Assembly (NCBI GenBank): GCA_905480425.1
Contig: CAJQQG010000011.1
Location: 1 to 64,000 of the forward strand
Source of the DNA: an uncultured Flavobacteriaceae bacterium
GTDB lineage: Bacteria; Bacteroidota; Bacteroidia; Flavobacteriales; Flavobacteriaceae
Reading direction: 5' to 3'
DNA length: 64,000 nt
The position numbers and the translations under genes are program-made. The notes beneath the pieces were generated by a model, which saw only the letters and a list, made by a program, of their open reading frames with translations, was not told where the DNA came from and searched no databases. This document shows, piece by piece, positions 55,591 through 64,000 of this stretch. Every line of letters starts with the position of its first letter. The stretch's first letter is position 1.

Positions 55591-55598
55591 TATTTTTG
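55591..55598 (+). promoter_or_regulatory. infB: Possible internal -7 element ahead of infB
   Basis: TATTTTTG matches TAnnTTTG 17 bases before the infB ATG, in the 42-base gap after nusA. It may give infB extra transcription independent of the operon promoter. Confidence 0.3.
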
Positions 55599-55615
55599 TA
55601 AATAGAAATTAAAAT

Positions 55616-58387
55616 ATGGCTGACCAACCGAGTATTCGACTAAATAAAGTCTTAAGGGAATTAAATATTTCCTTAGACCGTGCTGTTGAATTTCTAGCTC
55701 AAAAAGGGGTTGACGTTGAAGCACGTCCAACCACAAAAATCACTAAAGAAGTATATACGACTCTCTTAGATGAATTCGAAAAGGATAAATCTAAAAAAGT
55801 AGCTTCTCACGAGATAAGTGAGGAAAAACGTAAAGAGAAAGAAGATTTACGTGTAATTCAAGAGAAAAAAGAACAAGATCGTTTAGATCAAATTGCTAAA
55901 CGACAAGAGCTTAAGTCAAATTTTGTTGATATTGAAAAGCCTAAAAGTCTTGGAAAAATTGATCTTGATTCTTTCAGTGTAAGTAAAAAAGAACCCAAAA
56001 AAGAAGAGAAGTCTATTAAAAAAATAGAGGCTTCTGCTCCAAAAAAGATTAAAAAAGTTTCGACTGTTACTCCTAAAGCTTCTGCAGAAGAGTCGTTGAA
56101 AGTAGCTAAAAAAGAAGTCGTTGCTTCAGCAGAATCTTCTTCTAAGGAGAGTCAAATTAAACCTTTATCTGATCCATCTGTTATACCTGTTGCTGAGAAC
56201 ACAATTGCTGCAGAAGCAATAAGCGAGGATGAAGGTGAAACCCTGAAAACAAAATATCAAAAATTATCGGGACCAAAGAAAACAGGGGTAGTAATCAATC
56301 TGGATGAGGTAAATAAAAAAGAAAAAACAGTTGAAGATGCACGAAAAAGAAAACGCAAGCGCATCACCAAAGATATAAAACCTTCGAGTAATACTTCTAA
56401 TAATAGAAATAATAATAACAACGGTAATCGAAATAATAGAAGAGGTGCCGGGCCACGTCAAGAGCCAGTTAAAAAAGAAGAACCAACTGAAGCAGAAGTA
56501 CAAAAGCAAATTCGAGAAACCCTTGAAAAGCTCCAGGGAAAATCTAATAAGTCCAAAGGAGCTAAATACCGTCGCGATAAGCGAGTGCAGCACCGTCAAA
56601 AATCTGATGAGGAAATTGCACAAATACAAGCCGAAAGCAAACTTATAAAAGTAACAGAATTCATTACTGTAGGAGAAGTTGCAACTATGATGGAGATTAC
56701 CTCTACTGAAATCATTTCTGCTTGTATGAGCCTTGGGATAATGGTTACAATGAACCAACGATTGGATGCGGAAACTTTAAGTATTGTTGCAGAGGAATTT
56801 GGATTTGAAGTATCGTTTGAAAAAGCAGATCAAGAAGAAAATATAGTAGAAGATCTTGATAGGGAAGAAGACTTATTGCCAAGAGCACCCATAGTCACTG
56901 TAATGGGCCATGTTGATCATGGAAAAACATCTTTATTAGACCATATTAGAAATGAAAATGTAATTGCAGGTGAGTCAGGAGGAATTACGCAGCATATTGG
57001 AGCTTATGGAGTTTCATTAGAAAGTGGGGAGAAAATCACCTTTTTAGATACTCCTGGTCACGAGGCTTTCACTGCCATGCGGGCCCGTGGAGCACAAGTT
57101 ACAGACATTGCAATTATTGTAGTAGCTGCAGATGATAATATCATGCCGCAAACCAAAGAAGCAATTAGTCATGCACAAGCAGCGGCTGTCCCTATTATTT
57201 TCGCGATTAATAAAATTGATAAACCCGATGCTAATCCTGATAAAATTAAGGAAGCCTTAGCGGGAATGAATTTGATGGTTGAAGAATGGGGTGGTAAAAT
57301 TCAATCACAAGATGTTTCAGCATTAAAAGGAACGGGAGTAAAAGAACTCCTTGAAAAAGTACTATTAGAGGCAGAGCTTTTAGAATTAAAAGCTAATCCA
57401 AATCGAAAATCAAGAGGTGCTGTAGTCGAAGCATTCTTAGACAAAGGGAGAGGTTATGTTTCAACTGTTTTAATTCAAAATGGTACTCTAAAAATGGGAG
57501 ATTACATGCTGGCAGGAAAACACAGTGGTAAAGTAAAAGCCATTTTTAATGAGCGTGGTGTAACCCTAAATGAGGCACCACCTGCAACCCCTGTTTCCGT
57601 ATTAGGTCTTGATGGAGCGCCTCAAGCTGGAGACACATTCTACGTCCTAGAAGACGAACGCGAAGCCAAACAGATTGCAGCAAAGCGAACTCAACTAATT
57701 CGTGAACAAAGTGTCCGAACCCAACGTCACATCACCTTAGATGAAATTGGTAGACGTATAGCTTTAGGAGAATTTAAAGAATTAAATATTATTTTGAAAG
57801 GAGATGTAGATGGTTCTGTAGAGGCTCTTACAGATTCTTTACAAAAACTTTCAACTGGTGAAATTGAGGTGAATATCATTCACAAAGGAGTGGGTGCTAT
57901 TACTGAATCCGATGTATTATTGGCATCTGCATCAGATGCTATTGTAATAGGATTTAATGTCCGCCCAATGGGAAATGCTCGAATGATTGCAGATAAAGAG
58001 GAAATAGACATTCGTATATATTCTATTATCTACGACGCAATTAATGATATTAAAGATGCAATGGAAGGCATGCTTTCACCTGAAATGCGTGAAGAAATTA
58101 CAGGTACAGCAGAAATTCGTGAAACGTTCAAAATTTCTAAAATAGGTACTATAGCAGGTTGTATGGTGACTGACGGTAAGATTTACAGAAACTCAGGAAT
58201 TCGTATTATTAGAGAAGGAGTTGTAATCCATTCGGGGTCACTAATTTCTTTAAAACGTTTCAAAGACGATGTAAAAGAAGTGGCTAAAGGATATGATTGT
58301 GGTCTTCAGGTCAAGAGCTACAATGACATTCAAATTGCTGACGTAGTTGAATGTTTCCAAGAAGTAGCTGTTAAAAAAACGCTTTAA
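55616..58387 (+). CDS. infB: Translation initiation factor IF-2
   Basis: GTPase that places initiator tRNA on the ribosome. 923 residues. An N-terminal IF2_N helix bundle (IRLNKVLRELNISLDRAVEFL), a long Lys/Glu/Ala-rich and Asn/Arg-rich linker (about 65-340), then a G domain with GHVDHGKT (431-438), DTPGHEAF and NKIDKPDAN, and domains II-IV to the C-terminus. The linker varies freely in the family. Its stop overlaps the convergent SPOR gene by 4 bases. Confidence 0.97.
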   Translation: MADQPSIRLNKVLRELNISLDRAVEFLAQKGVDVEARPTTKITKEVYTTLLDEFEKDKSKKVASHEISEEKRKEKEDLRVIQEKKEQDRLDQIAKRQELKSNFVDIEKPKSLGKIDLDSFSVSKKEPKKEEKSIKKIEASAPKKIKKVSTVTPKASAEESLKVAKKEVVASAESSSKESQIKPLSDPSVIPVAENTIAAEAISEDEGETLKTKYQKLSGPKKTGVVINLDEVNKKEKTVEDARKRKRKRITKDIKPSSNTSNNRNNNNNGNRNNRRGAGPRQEPVKKEEPTEAEVQKQIRETLEKLQGKSNKSKGAKYRRDKRVQHRQKSDEEIAQIQAESKLIKVTEFITVGEVATMMEITSTEIISACMSLGIMVTMNQRLDAETLSIVAEEFGFEVSFEKADQEENIVEDLDREEDLLPRAPIVTVMGHVDHGKTSLLDHIRNENVIAGESGGITQHIGAYGVSLESGEKITFLDTPGHEAFTAMRARGAQVTDIAIIVVAADDNIMPQTKEAISHAQAAAVPIIFAINKIDKPDANPDKIKEALAGMNLMVEEWGGKIQSQDVSALKGTGVKELLEKVLLEAELLELKANPNRKSRGAVVEAFLDKGRGYVSTVLIQNGTLKMGDYMLAGKHSGKVKAIFNERGVTLNEAPPATPVSVLGLDGAPQAGDTFYVLEDEREAKQIAAKRTQLIREQSVRTQRHITLDEIGRRIALGEFKELNIILKGDVDGSVEALTDSLQKLSTGEIEVNIIHKGVGAITESDVLLASASDAIVIGFNVRPMGNARMIADKEEIDIRIYSIIYDAINDIKDAMEGMLSPEMREEITGTAEIRETFKISKIGTIAGCMVTDGKIYRNSGIRIIREGVVIHSGSLISLKRFKDDVKEVAKGYDCGLQVKSYNDIQIADVVECFQEVAVKKTL

Positions 58388-58770
58388 ATCGTTTTTTTCT
58401 TTAAAAGAAATGCAGAAGGAAAAATTTGCTTGAGTGTATCTAATGTTTTTAACCCATTGATTTTGTTTTTAAATCTTCCAGCCTGAACCTTGTAATTTGG
58501 ATTATCATAGTTTATTTCAGCTGGAATATCTGAAAATTTTTCACGTACAACTTCTAATATTTCTTTTGCTTTGGAAAGATTTCCGTAATACAACTGTAAA
58601 GTAAAATACTCGTTTGCGAATCGTTTGCGATCAAGTTCTATTTTCTTGTTTAACAAACTGTCAATTTTCAGATCTTGTATAATAGTAATGGCACCTTCTT
58701 GTGCAGTCATAATATTACTAATTCCAAAAAAACACAATAAATAAAGGTACTTATAGACTATATTTTTCAT
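58384..58770 (-). CDS. Small secreted SPOR-domain protein
   Basis: 128 residues from the ATG giving MKNIVYKYLYLLCFFG; a longer ORF start adds 11. Residues 1-22 are a signal peptide ending MTAQ. The C-terminal half (YKVQAGRFKNKINGLKTLDTLKQIFPSAFLLKKK) is a SPOR peptidoglycan-binding domain with the alternating strand-helix pattern. It probably binds denuded glycan strands in the periplasm; the exact role is unknown. Confidence 0.82.
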   Translation of the reverse strand: MKNIVYKYLYLLCFFGISNIMTAQEGAITIIQDLKIDSLLNKKIELDRKRFANEYFTLQLYYGNLSKAKEILEVVREKFSDIPAEINYDNPNYKVQAGRFKNKINGLKTLDTLKQIFPSAFLLKKKTI

Positions 58771-58893
58771 AGCACAAAAAAACAAAAAAATATTTTCATC
58801 CAAAGTTATTTAACAGAATCAATCACTTATTTAGAATCATTATAAATTGATAAAATCTTAATTTGTAAGCTATAAAAAGCGAAGTCTATGACT

Positions 58894-58901
58894 TATTTTT
58901 G
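58894..58901 (+). promoter_or_regulatory. actA: -7 element of the act operon
   Basis: TATTTTTG matches TAnnTTTG, 52 bases ahead of the chosen actA ATG. The nearest TTG is 28 bases upstream, too far for a canonical -33, so strength is uncertain. Confidence 0.4.
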
Positions 58902-58952
58902 TACTGGATTTAGAAATTAACTTTGGAACAAAAATTACCTACTGTAGTACGT

Positions 58953-60230
58953 ATGACAATTAACAGAAACTGGAAATCCTATTTATATTTCTCACTTGTA
59001 ATAATTAGTATTCTGACCTCCATAACTGCAAGCGCTCAATCTGATGAAACAGTTCAAGCAGGAAAGAAACTTTTTAACGCTAACTGTGCAGCATGTCACA
59101 AGTTAAACAAGCGCGCGGTTGGTCCTGCATTGAGAGGTATTTCTTCTAAATACGATAGAGAGTGGCTCTATAGTTGGATTAAAAACAGTACGGCAATGGT
59201 AAAGTCTGGAGATGCTCAAGCGGTTGCTATCTACGAAGAATATAATGGCTCTGTAATGACTTCGTTTCAACAGTTTTCTAATGATGACATAGATAATATT
59301 ATTGCTTACACAGATTATGTTCCACCTGCCCCTGCGATAACTGCATCAGTTCCAGTAGTTTCAGGACAAGCTTCAGGTGAAATAAGTAATTTAATAATTT
59401 TAGTGGCGCTAGCCATGGTTTTTATTGTTTTAGTAATCATGCTTTTCTTGGTTCAACGTACGTTAATCCGAATAGCTGCAGCAAGTGGAGTTGATATAAC
59501 ACCACCTCAAAAACCAAAAAGAACACCACTTTGGCAAGCCTTTATTCAAAATCAATTTTTGATTATTGTAAGTGTGATACTTTTGCTTTTAAGTAGCGCT
59601 TATTTTGCTTATGGATTCTTGATGCAAATTGGAGTTGATCAGGGATATATGCCAGTTCAGCCAATACATTATTCACATAAAATTCATGCAGGTGCCAATC
59701 AAATAGAGTGTAAATATTGTCACTCCTCTGCACGTGTTTCTAAACATTCGGGAATCCCCTCTCTAAATGTGTGTATGAACTGTCATAGGAATATTGCAGA
59801 ATATAATGGTGAAGAAGATTTAGAAAACGGATACACAAAAGATTTCTACACCAAAGAAATTAAAAAACTATATACTGCTGTAGGTTGGGATGAGACCAAT
59901 CAAGAATATACAGGAGAGAGTCAACCAGTCAAGTGGGTTAGAATTCATAATCTTCCTGATTTTGTATACTTCAACCACGCACAACATGTTGAAGTGGGGG
60001 AAATTGCATGCCAAAAATGTCATGGTCCTGTTGAAGAAATGGAAATTATGTATCAATATTCTCCTTTGACCATGGGATGGTGTATTAACTGCCATAGAGA
60101 AACAAATGTGAAAGTCGAAAACAATGAATACTATACTAAAATTCATGAAGCACTTTCTAAAAAATATGGAGTAGAAAAATTAACAGTTGCTCAAATGGGT
60201 GGCTTAGAATGTGGTAAATGTCACTATTAA
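58953..60230 (+). CDS. actA: Alternative complex III subunit A, multihaem cytochrome c with extra N-terminal haem domain
   Basis: Takes electrons from the quinol:cytochrome c oxidoreductase core (ACIII) on the periplasmic side. 425 residues from the ATG giving MTINRNWKSYLYF with a signal peptide (an alternative TTG start adds 10). CxxCH haem sites lie at 45, 253, 274, 353, 377 and 420: one in an N-terminal class I-like domain (NCAACHKL) and five in the C-terminal part. Membrane helices at about 145-168 and 198-222 separate them. Classical ActA has five haems, so the first domain looks like a fused monohaem cytochrome. actB starts 20 bases after the stop. Confidence 0.88.
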   Translation: MTINRNWKSYLYFSLVIISILTSITASAQSDETVQAGKKLFNANCAACHKLNKRAVGPALRGISSKYDREWLYSWIKNSTAMVKSGDAQAVAIYEEYNGSVMTSFQQFSNDDIDNIIAYTDYVPPAPAITASVPVVSGQASGEISNLIILVALAMVFIVLVIMLFLVQRTLIRIAAASGVDITPPQKPKRTPLWQAFIQNQFLIIVSVILLLLSSAYFAYGFLMQIGVDQGYMPVQPIHYSHKIHAGANQIECKYCHSSARVSKHSGIPSLNVCMNCHRNIAEYNGEEDLENGYTKDFYTKEIKKLYTAVGWDETNQEYTGESQPVKWVRIHNLPDFVYFNHAQHVEVGEIACQKCHGPVEEMEIMYQYSPLTMGWCINCHRETNVKVENNEYYTKIHEALSKKYGVEKLTVAQMGGLECGKCHY

Positions 60231-60250
60231 AAGGCGATCAAGAAAGGCTT

Positions 60251-63200
60251 ATGGCTTCAAAGAAAACATACTGGAAAAATATTGATCAACTCAACCCTGA
60301 CAATGAGGTGGTTCAGAAAATGGAACAAAATGAATTTGTTTCAAAATTACCAGAAGATTTTTTAACGGATGAAAAAACACTAGAAGACAGTAGCACTTCT
60401 AGGCGTGACTTTTTGAAGTACGTAGGATTTAGTACCGCAGCAGCAACTCTAGCAGCATGTGAAGGCCCTGTTGTAAGGTCTGTTCCTTATGTTGTTCAAC
60501 CAGAACAAATTCGTCCTGGAATTGCAAATTATTATGCGACTACCATTGGAGACGGTTTTGATTTTAGTAGTATTCTCATTAAAACCAGAGAAGGAAGACC
60601 AATTAAGGTAGAAAGTAACCCTGATGCCCCTACTTTGGGTTGCGCTAATGCCCGAGTTCATGCTTCAGTTTTGTCTCTTTACGATACATTGCGTTTACAA
60701 GGGCCTGAATCTGATGGAAAAGAGATTAGCTGGGATAATTTATACTTGCAAACAGGTGCAATGTTAAAAGCCTTATCTGCGACTAATAAAAAGGTTGTTT
60801 TAATGACACCAACATTAGCAAGCCCAAGTTCACAAAAAGTTATAAATAACTTTATTAAAGTGTTTTCAAATGTGGAGCATGTTATATATGATGTGATCTC
60901 TTCAGATGCTGCATTAAATGCTTATCAAAATTATTATGGCATCAGAGGGCTTGCAGATTATGACTTTTCAGAAGTTAAAGTTTTAGTTTCTATTGATGCT
61001 GATGTAGTAGGTGATTGGCAAGGAGGAGGCTTTGAAGGAGGTTATGCAAAATCTCGAATACCAAAAGGTGTTGATGGTAAAGCAGAAATGTCATGGCATA
61101 TTCAGTTCGAATCTAATATGTCTTTGTCAGGTGCCAATGCAGATCATAGGGTGCCATGTACTCCAGAAGATCAAAAAAATGTTTTAGCTTATATTTACGA
61201 CAGTCTAACCGGTAGTTTTTCAGGCTCAAGTTTGCCAAATTCCATAAAAGAATCTGCAGACAAAGCTATTATTCGTTTAAAAGCAGCTGGTGTTAACGGT
61301 GTTTTAGTTTCAGGTATTGAGGATGAAACAGCTCAAGGAATTGTATTAGCAATTAATTCGTGGTTAAAAAGCAAAGCCTTTCAACCTGAAAGTCCAAAGT
61401 TAATTCGTCAAGGAAATGCAACATCTGTTCAAAAAGCATTTAAAGAAATCGAAAATGGAACAGTAAAGGGGCTTATCACTGTTGGTGTAAACCCTGTGTT
61501 TACCTCTGCGAATGGATCTAAGCTTGTAGAATCTATAAAAAATCTTGAATTCTCATTAGCTTTTGCATCTAAAAAAGATGAAACTTCAGAAGTTTCTAAA
61601 TTTATAGCATCGACACCGCATTATCTAGAGTCATGGGGAGATTACGAAATGAAATCAGGACATTTTGCATTATCTCAACCAACTATCAGGCCCTTGTTTG
61701 ACACACAACAATTTCAAGATGTACTTTTACGCTTAACAGGAGAAAACACAAAGTATTATGATTTTATAAAAGAACATTGGAATGAATCTATATTAAGTTC
61801 AAGCTCTTGGAGTACTGCCTTGCATAATGGTTATTTTTCCAATGGAAAATCAGCGAAATTAACGAAACCTAATTTTTCAGCAATAGACCCTAGTGGGTTA
61901 AGAGCATCTACTGCAACCCAAATGAGCTTAGTGTTGTACACCAAAACAGGAATGGGTGATGGTCAGCAAGCAAATAATCCATGGTTACAAGAGTTTCCCG
62001 ATCCAATTACACGTGTCAGTTGGGATAATTACTTGACCCTTTCTATGACCGACGCTAATGCATTGGGCTTAAAAAATATAAACACCTCAAATGGAGCATT
62101 AAATGGAAGTTATGCTTCAGTAACTGTTGGAGATACTACTATTAAAGTCCCGGTACTCATTCAGCCAGGTCAAGCCAACGGAACTGCCGGATTATCATTT
62201 GGTTATGGGGAAAGGTTGGGATTAAAATCTGAAATGCAGACAGGAGTAAATGCTTATGCTGTTTACGAAAATTTCCAAAAAGTACAATCTGTACAAATAA
62301 AAAAAGTAGAAGGGGAACATGAATTTGCTTGCGTACAACTACATAACACCCTTATGGGTCGTGGCGATATTATAAAAGAAACTACCCTAGAGGTTTTCAA
62401 TACAAAAGATAAAAAGTATTGGAATGCAATGCCACAAGTCTCTAAAAATCACATGGAATTTGATGTTACTTCACCTGAAGTAGATATGTGGCAAGAATTC
62501 GATAGAAGTATTGGACATCATTTCAATCTATCGATTGATTTAAATTCATGTACAGGTTGTGGAGCATGTGTTATTGCATGCCATGCTGAGAATAATGTCC
62601 CTGTAGTTGGAAAAGCCGAAGTTAGGAAGTCACGGGATATGCACTGGCTTCGTATTGATCGCTATTATTCTTCAGCAGTAAGTTTTGAAGGTGACAATGA
62701 CACAAAAGACGCAATTTCTGGAATTGGAGATTCACTAAGTACTTTTGGAGAAATGGAGCAGGCCTCTGCGAATCCACAAGTAGCATTCCAACCCGTAATG
62801 TGCCAACACTGTAACCATGCACCTTGTGAAACGGTATGTCCGGTAGCAGCTACTTCTCACGGAAGACAAGGACAAAACCACATGGCATATAACCGTTGCG
62901 TAGGTACTCGCTATTGTGCAAATAACTGTCCTTATAAAGTCCGCCGATTTAACTGGTTTCTATACAACAAAAATGATGAGTTTGATTATCATATGAACAA
63001 TGATTTAGGGAGAATGGTCTTAAATCCAGATGTGGTAGTTCGTTCACGTGGAGTAATGGAAAAATGTTCTTTTTGTATTCAAATGACTCAAAAAACTATT
63101 TTAGATGCCAAATTAAAAGGAGAAGAAATCAAAGATGGAACCTTTCAAACAGCGTGTTCTAATGCATGTAGTACTGGAGCAATGACTTTTGGAGACATTA

Positions 63201-63331
63201 ACGATAAAGAAAGCGAAGTTTCAAAATTATTAGAAGACAAAAGAATGTATCATTTACTGGAGGCTGTAGGAACAAAGCCGAATGTGATGTATCATACTAA
63301 GGTAAGAAACACAGATGATAAAACAATTTAG
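60251..63331 (+). CDS. actB: Alternative complex III subunit B, iron-sulfur molybdopterin-fold protein
   Basis: 1026 residues from the ATG giving MASKKTYWKNIDQLN; an upstream ORF start overlaps actA. A Tat motif S-R-R-D-F-L-K (arginines 51-52) sits before a lipobox-like LAAC with C70, so export with lipidation is likely. Residues about 90-700 are a molybdopterin-oxidoreductase-like domain, known in ACIII to lack the cofactor. The C-terminal ferredoxin domain has four cysteine clusters (CTGCGACVIACH, CQHCNHAPCETVCP, CVGTRYCANNCPY, CSFC with CSNAC), giving Fe-S clusters for quinol-derived electrons. Confidence 0.93.
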   Translation: MASKKTYWKNIDQLNPDNEVVQKMEQNEFVSKLPEDFLTDEKTLEDSSTSRRDFLKYVGFSTAAATLAACEGPVVRSVPYVVQPEQIRPGIANYYATTIGDGFDFSSILIKTREGRPIKVESNPDAPTLGCANARVHASVLSLYDTLRLQGPESDGKEISWDNLYLQTGAMLKALSATNKKVVLMTPTLASPSSQKVINNFIKVFSNVEHVIYDVISSDAALNAYQNYYGIRGLADYDFSEVKVLVSIDADVVGDWQGGGFEGGYAKSRIPKGVDGKAEMSWHIQFESNMSLSGANADHRVPCTPEDQKNVLAYIYDSLTGSFSGSSLPNSIKESADKAIIRLKAAGVNGVLVSGIEDETAQGIVLAINSWLKSKAFQPESPKLIRQGNATSVQKAFKEIENGTVKGLITVGVNPVFTSANGSKLVESIKNLEFSLAFASKKDETSEVSKFIASTPHYLESWGDYEMKSGHFALSQPTIRPLFDTQQFQDVLLRLTGENTKYYDFIKEHWNESILSSSSWSTALHNGYFSNGKSAKLTKPNFSAIDPSGLRASTATQMSLVLYTKTGMGDGQQANNPWLQEFPDPITRVSWDNYLTLSMTDANALGLKNINTSNGALNGSYASVTVGDTTIKVPVLIQPGQANGTAGLSFGYGERLGLKSEMQTGVNAYAVYENFQKVQSVQIKKVEGEHEFACVQLHNTLMGRGDIIKETTLEVFNTKDKKYWNAMPQVSKNHMEFDVTSPEVDMWQEFDRSIGHHFNLSIDLNSCTGCGACVIACHAENNVPVVGKAEVRKSRDMHWLRIDRYYSSAVSFEGDNDTKDAISGIGDSLSTFGEMEQASANPQVAFQPVMCQHCNHAPCETVCPVAATSHGRQGQNHMAYNRCVGTRYCANNCPYKVRRFNWFLYNKNDEFDYHMNNDLGRMVLNPDVVVRSRGVMEKCSFCIQMTQKTILDAKLKGEEIKDGTFQTACSNACSTGAMTFGDINDKESEVSKLLEDKRMYHLLEAVGTKPNVMYHTKVRNTDDKTI

Positions 63332-63348
63332 AAAAGAATTATTGTAAT

Positions 63349-64000
63349 ATGGCATCGCATTACGAAGCACCGATAAGAAAGCCCCTTGTTACAGGAGATA
63401 AATCATACCACGATGTGACAGTTGATGTTGCTGCTCCCGTTGAGGGACCTGCAAATAATCAGTGGTGGATTGTTTTTGGAATTGCCTTAACTGCTTTTTT
63501 GTGGGGGGTAGGCTGTATCATATACACCATCTCGACTGGAATAGGAACCTGGGGACTCAATAAGACCGTTGGATGGGCTTGGGATATTACAAATTTTGTG
63601 TGGTGGGTTGGAATTGGACACGCAGGAACATTAATCTCTGCAGTACTTTTATTATTTAGACAAAAATGGCGTATGGCAATTAACCGTTCTGCAGAGGCCA
63701 TGACAATTTTTTCTGTAATTCAAGCAGGATTATTTCCAATTATTCATATGGGGCGTCCTTGGTTAGCGTATTGGGTATTGCCTATTCCTAACTCATTTGG
63801 ATCTCTTTGGGTAAACTTTAACTCCCCTTTACTGTGGGACGTATTTGCAATTTCAACCTACTTATCCGTTTCACTAGTTTTTTGGTGGACCGGCTTGTTG
63901 CCAGATTTTGCGATGATTCGTGATCGTGCAGTTATGCCTTTTCAAAAAAAGATTTACAGCTTGTTAAGTTTTGGGTGGTCTGGACGTGCAAAAGACTGGC
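63349..64000 (+). CDS. actC: Alternative complex III subunit C, NrfD/PsrC family (3' end outside window)
   Basis: Read from the ATG giving MASHYEAPIRKPLVTG, with 217 codons in the window and the frame open at the end. Polytopic quinol-binding membrane subunit: the first helices (WWIVFGIALTAFLWGVG, FVWWVGIGHAGTLISAVLLLF) and the FPIIHMGRPWLAYW stretch match NrfD/PsrC proteins of ACIII. 17 bases after actB. The remaining act genes and the cytochrome oxidase genes normally follow beyond the window. Confidence 0.92.
   Translation, partial: MASHYEAPIRKPLVTGDKSYHDVTVDVAAPVEGPANNQWWIVFGIALTAFLWGVGCIIYTISTGIGTWGLNKTVGWAWDITNFVWWVGIGHAGTLISAVLLLFRQKWRMAINRSAEAMTIFSVIQAGLFPIIHMGRPWLAYWVLPIPNSFGSLWVNFNSPLLWDVFAISTYLSVSLVFWWTGLLPDFAMIRDRAVMPFQKKIYSLLSFGWSGRAKDW

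Noticed and set aside
56390-56450. Asn/Arg-rich low-complexity stretch in infB
   Set aside because: It lies in the variable linker of IF-2, which is low-complexity in many species; not a repeat element.
1-64000. CRISPR arrays, toxin-antitoxin pairs, restriction-modification, prophage or transposase genes
   Set aside because: None could be recognised on either strand; gene order looks like core flavobacterial chromosome throughout.

Overview
The window is 64 kb of AT-rich chromosomal DNA from a member of the Bacteroidota, most likely a marine Flavobacteriaceae. The evidence is an alternative complex III (act) operon, DUF2723 and SPOR proteins, a BchI/MoxR-vWA pair, a eukaryote-like NrdB, poor Shine-Dalgarno signals, and recurrent TAnnTTTG promoter -7 elements. 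It reads as ordinary core genome. I see no CRISPR array, prophage, insertion sequence, restriction or defence system.

Layout. 1-3959 (+): end of glyS, then a tight xth / OmpA-lipoprotein / aldo-keto reductase run. 4070-8629 (-): serine hydrolase, GMC oxidoreductase and a double-ATPase ABC protein without permeases. 8676-9153 (-): a decayed O6-alkylguanine-DNA methyltransferase (ogt) that ORF callers would miss. 9257-13986 (+): a four-gene operon encoding the whole trans-4-hydroxy-L-proline to 2-oxoglutarate pathway. 14001-21057 (-): hemA-C-D-E-F, a cation/proton antiporter and hemB. Divergent from it (+) are an AraC regulator, ferrochelatase hemH and a MATE exporter, then a large Asp-box (sortilin-like) secreted protein, hemJ and a sensor kinase. 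Together these give the protoporphyrin route from glutamyl-tRNA to protoheme except for hemL, with the late steps HemF-HemJ-HemH.

29747-35826: housekeeping and membrane genes (plsC, bacilliredoxin, TerB/DnaJ protein, HupE/UreJ-like protein, dCMP deaminase, S41 protease, MarC, DUF3109). 36049-39549: nrdB-nrdA, preceded by a 20-bp-spaced repeat. 39666-43167: OprO/P-type porin and a PiT transporter with a fused PhoU-like domain, preceded by an 11-bp-period direct repeat that could be a PhoB-type operator. 43477-46412: dgt, a membrane metallophosphoesterase and a cysteine-less thioredoxin-fold protein. 46420-50568 (-): DUF2723 membrane protein and a one-domain asparaginase homologue. 50676-50748: tRNA-Gln(TTG), with a clear promoter and terminator. 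50969-53572 (-): vWA protein and AAA+ ATPase. 53863-58387 (+): rimP-nusA-infB. 58384-58770 (-): small SPOR protein. 58953-64000 (+): actA-actB-actC of alternative complex III; actC runs off the window.

Many starts were moved from the longest possible ORF to an internal ATG on signal-peptide, family-start or promoter-overlap grounds. Several genes appear to use TTG or GTG.
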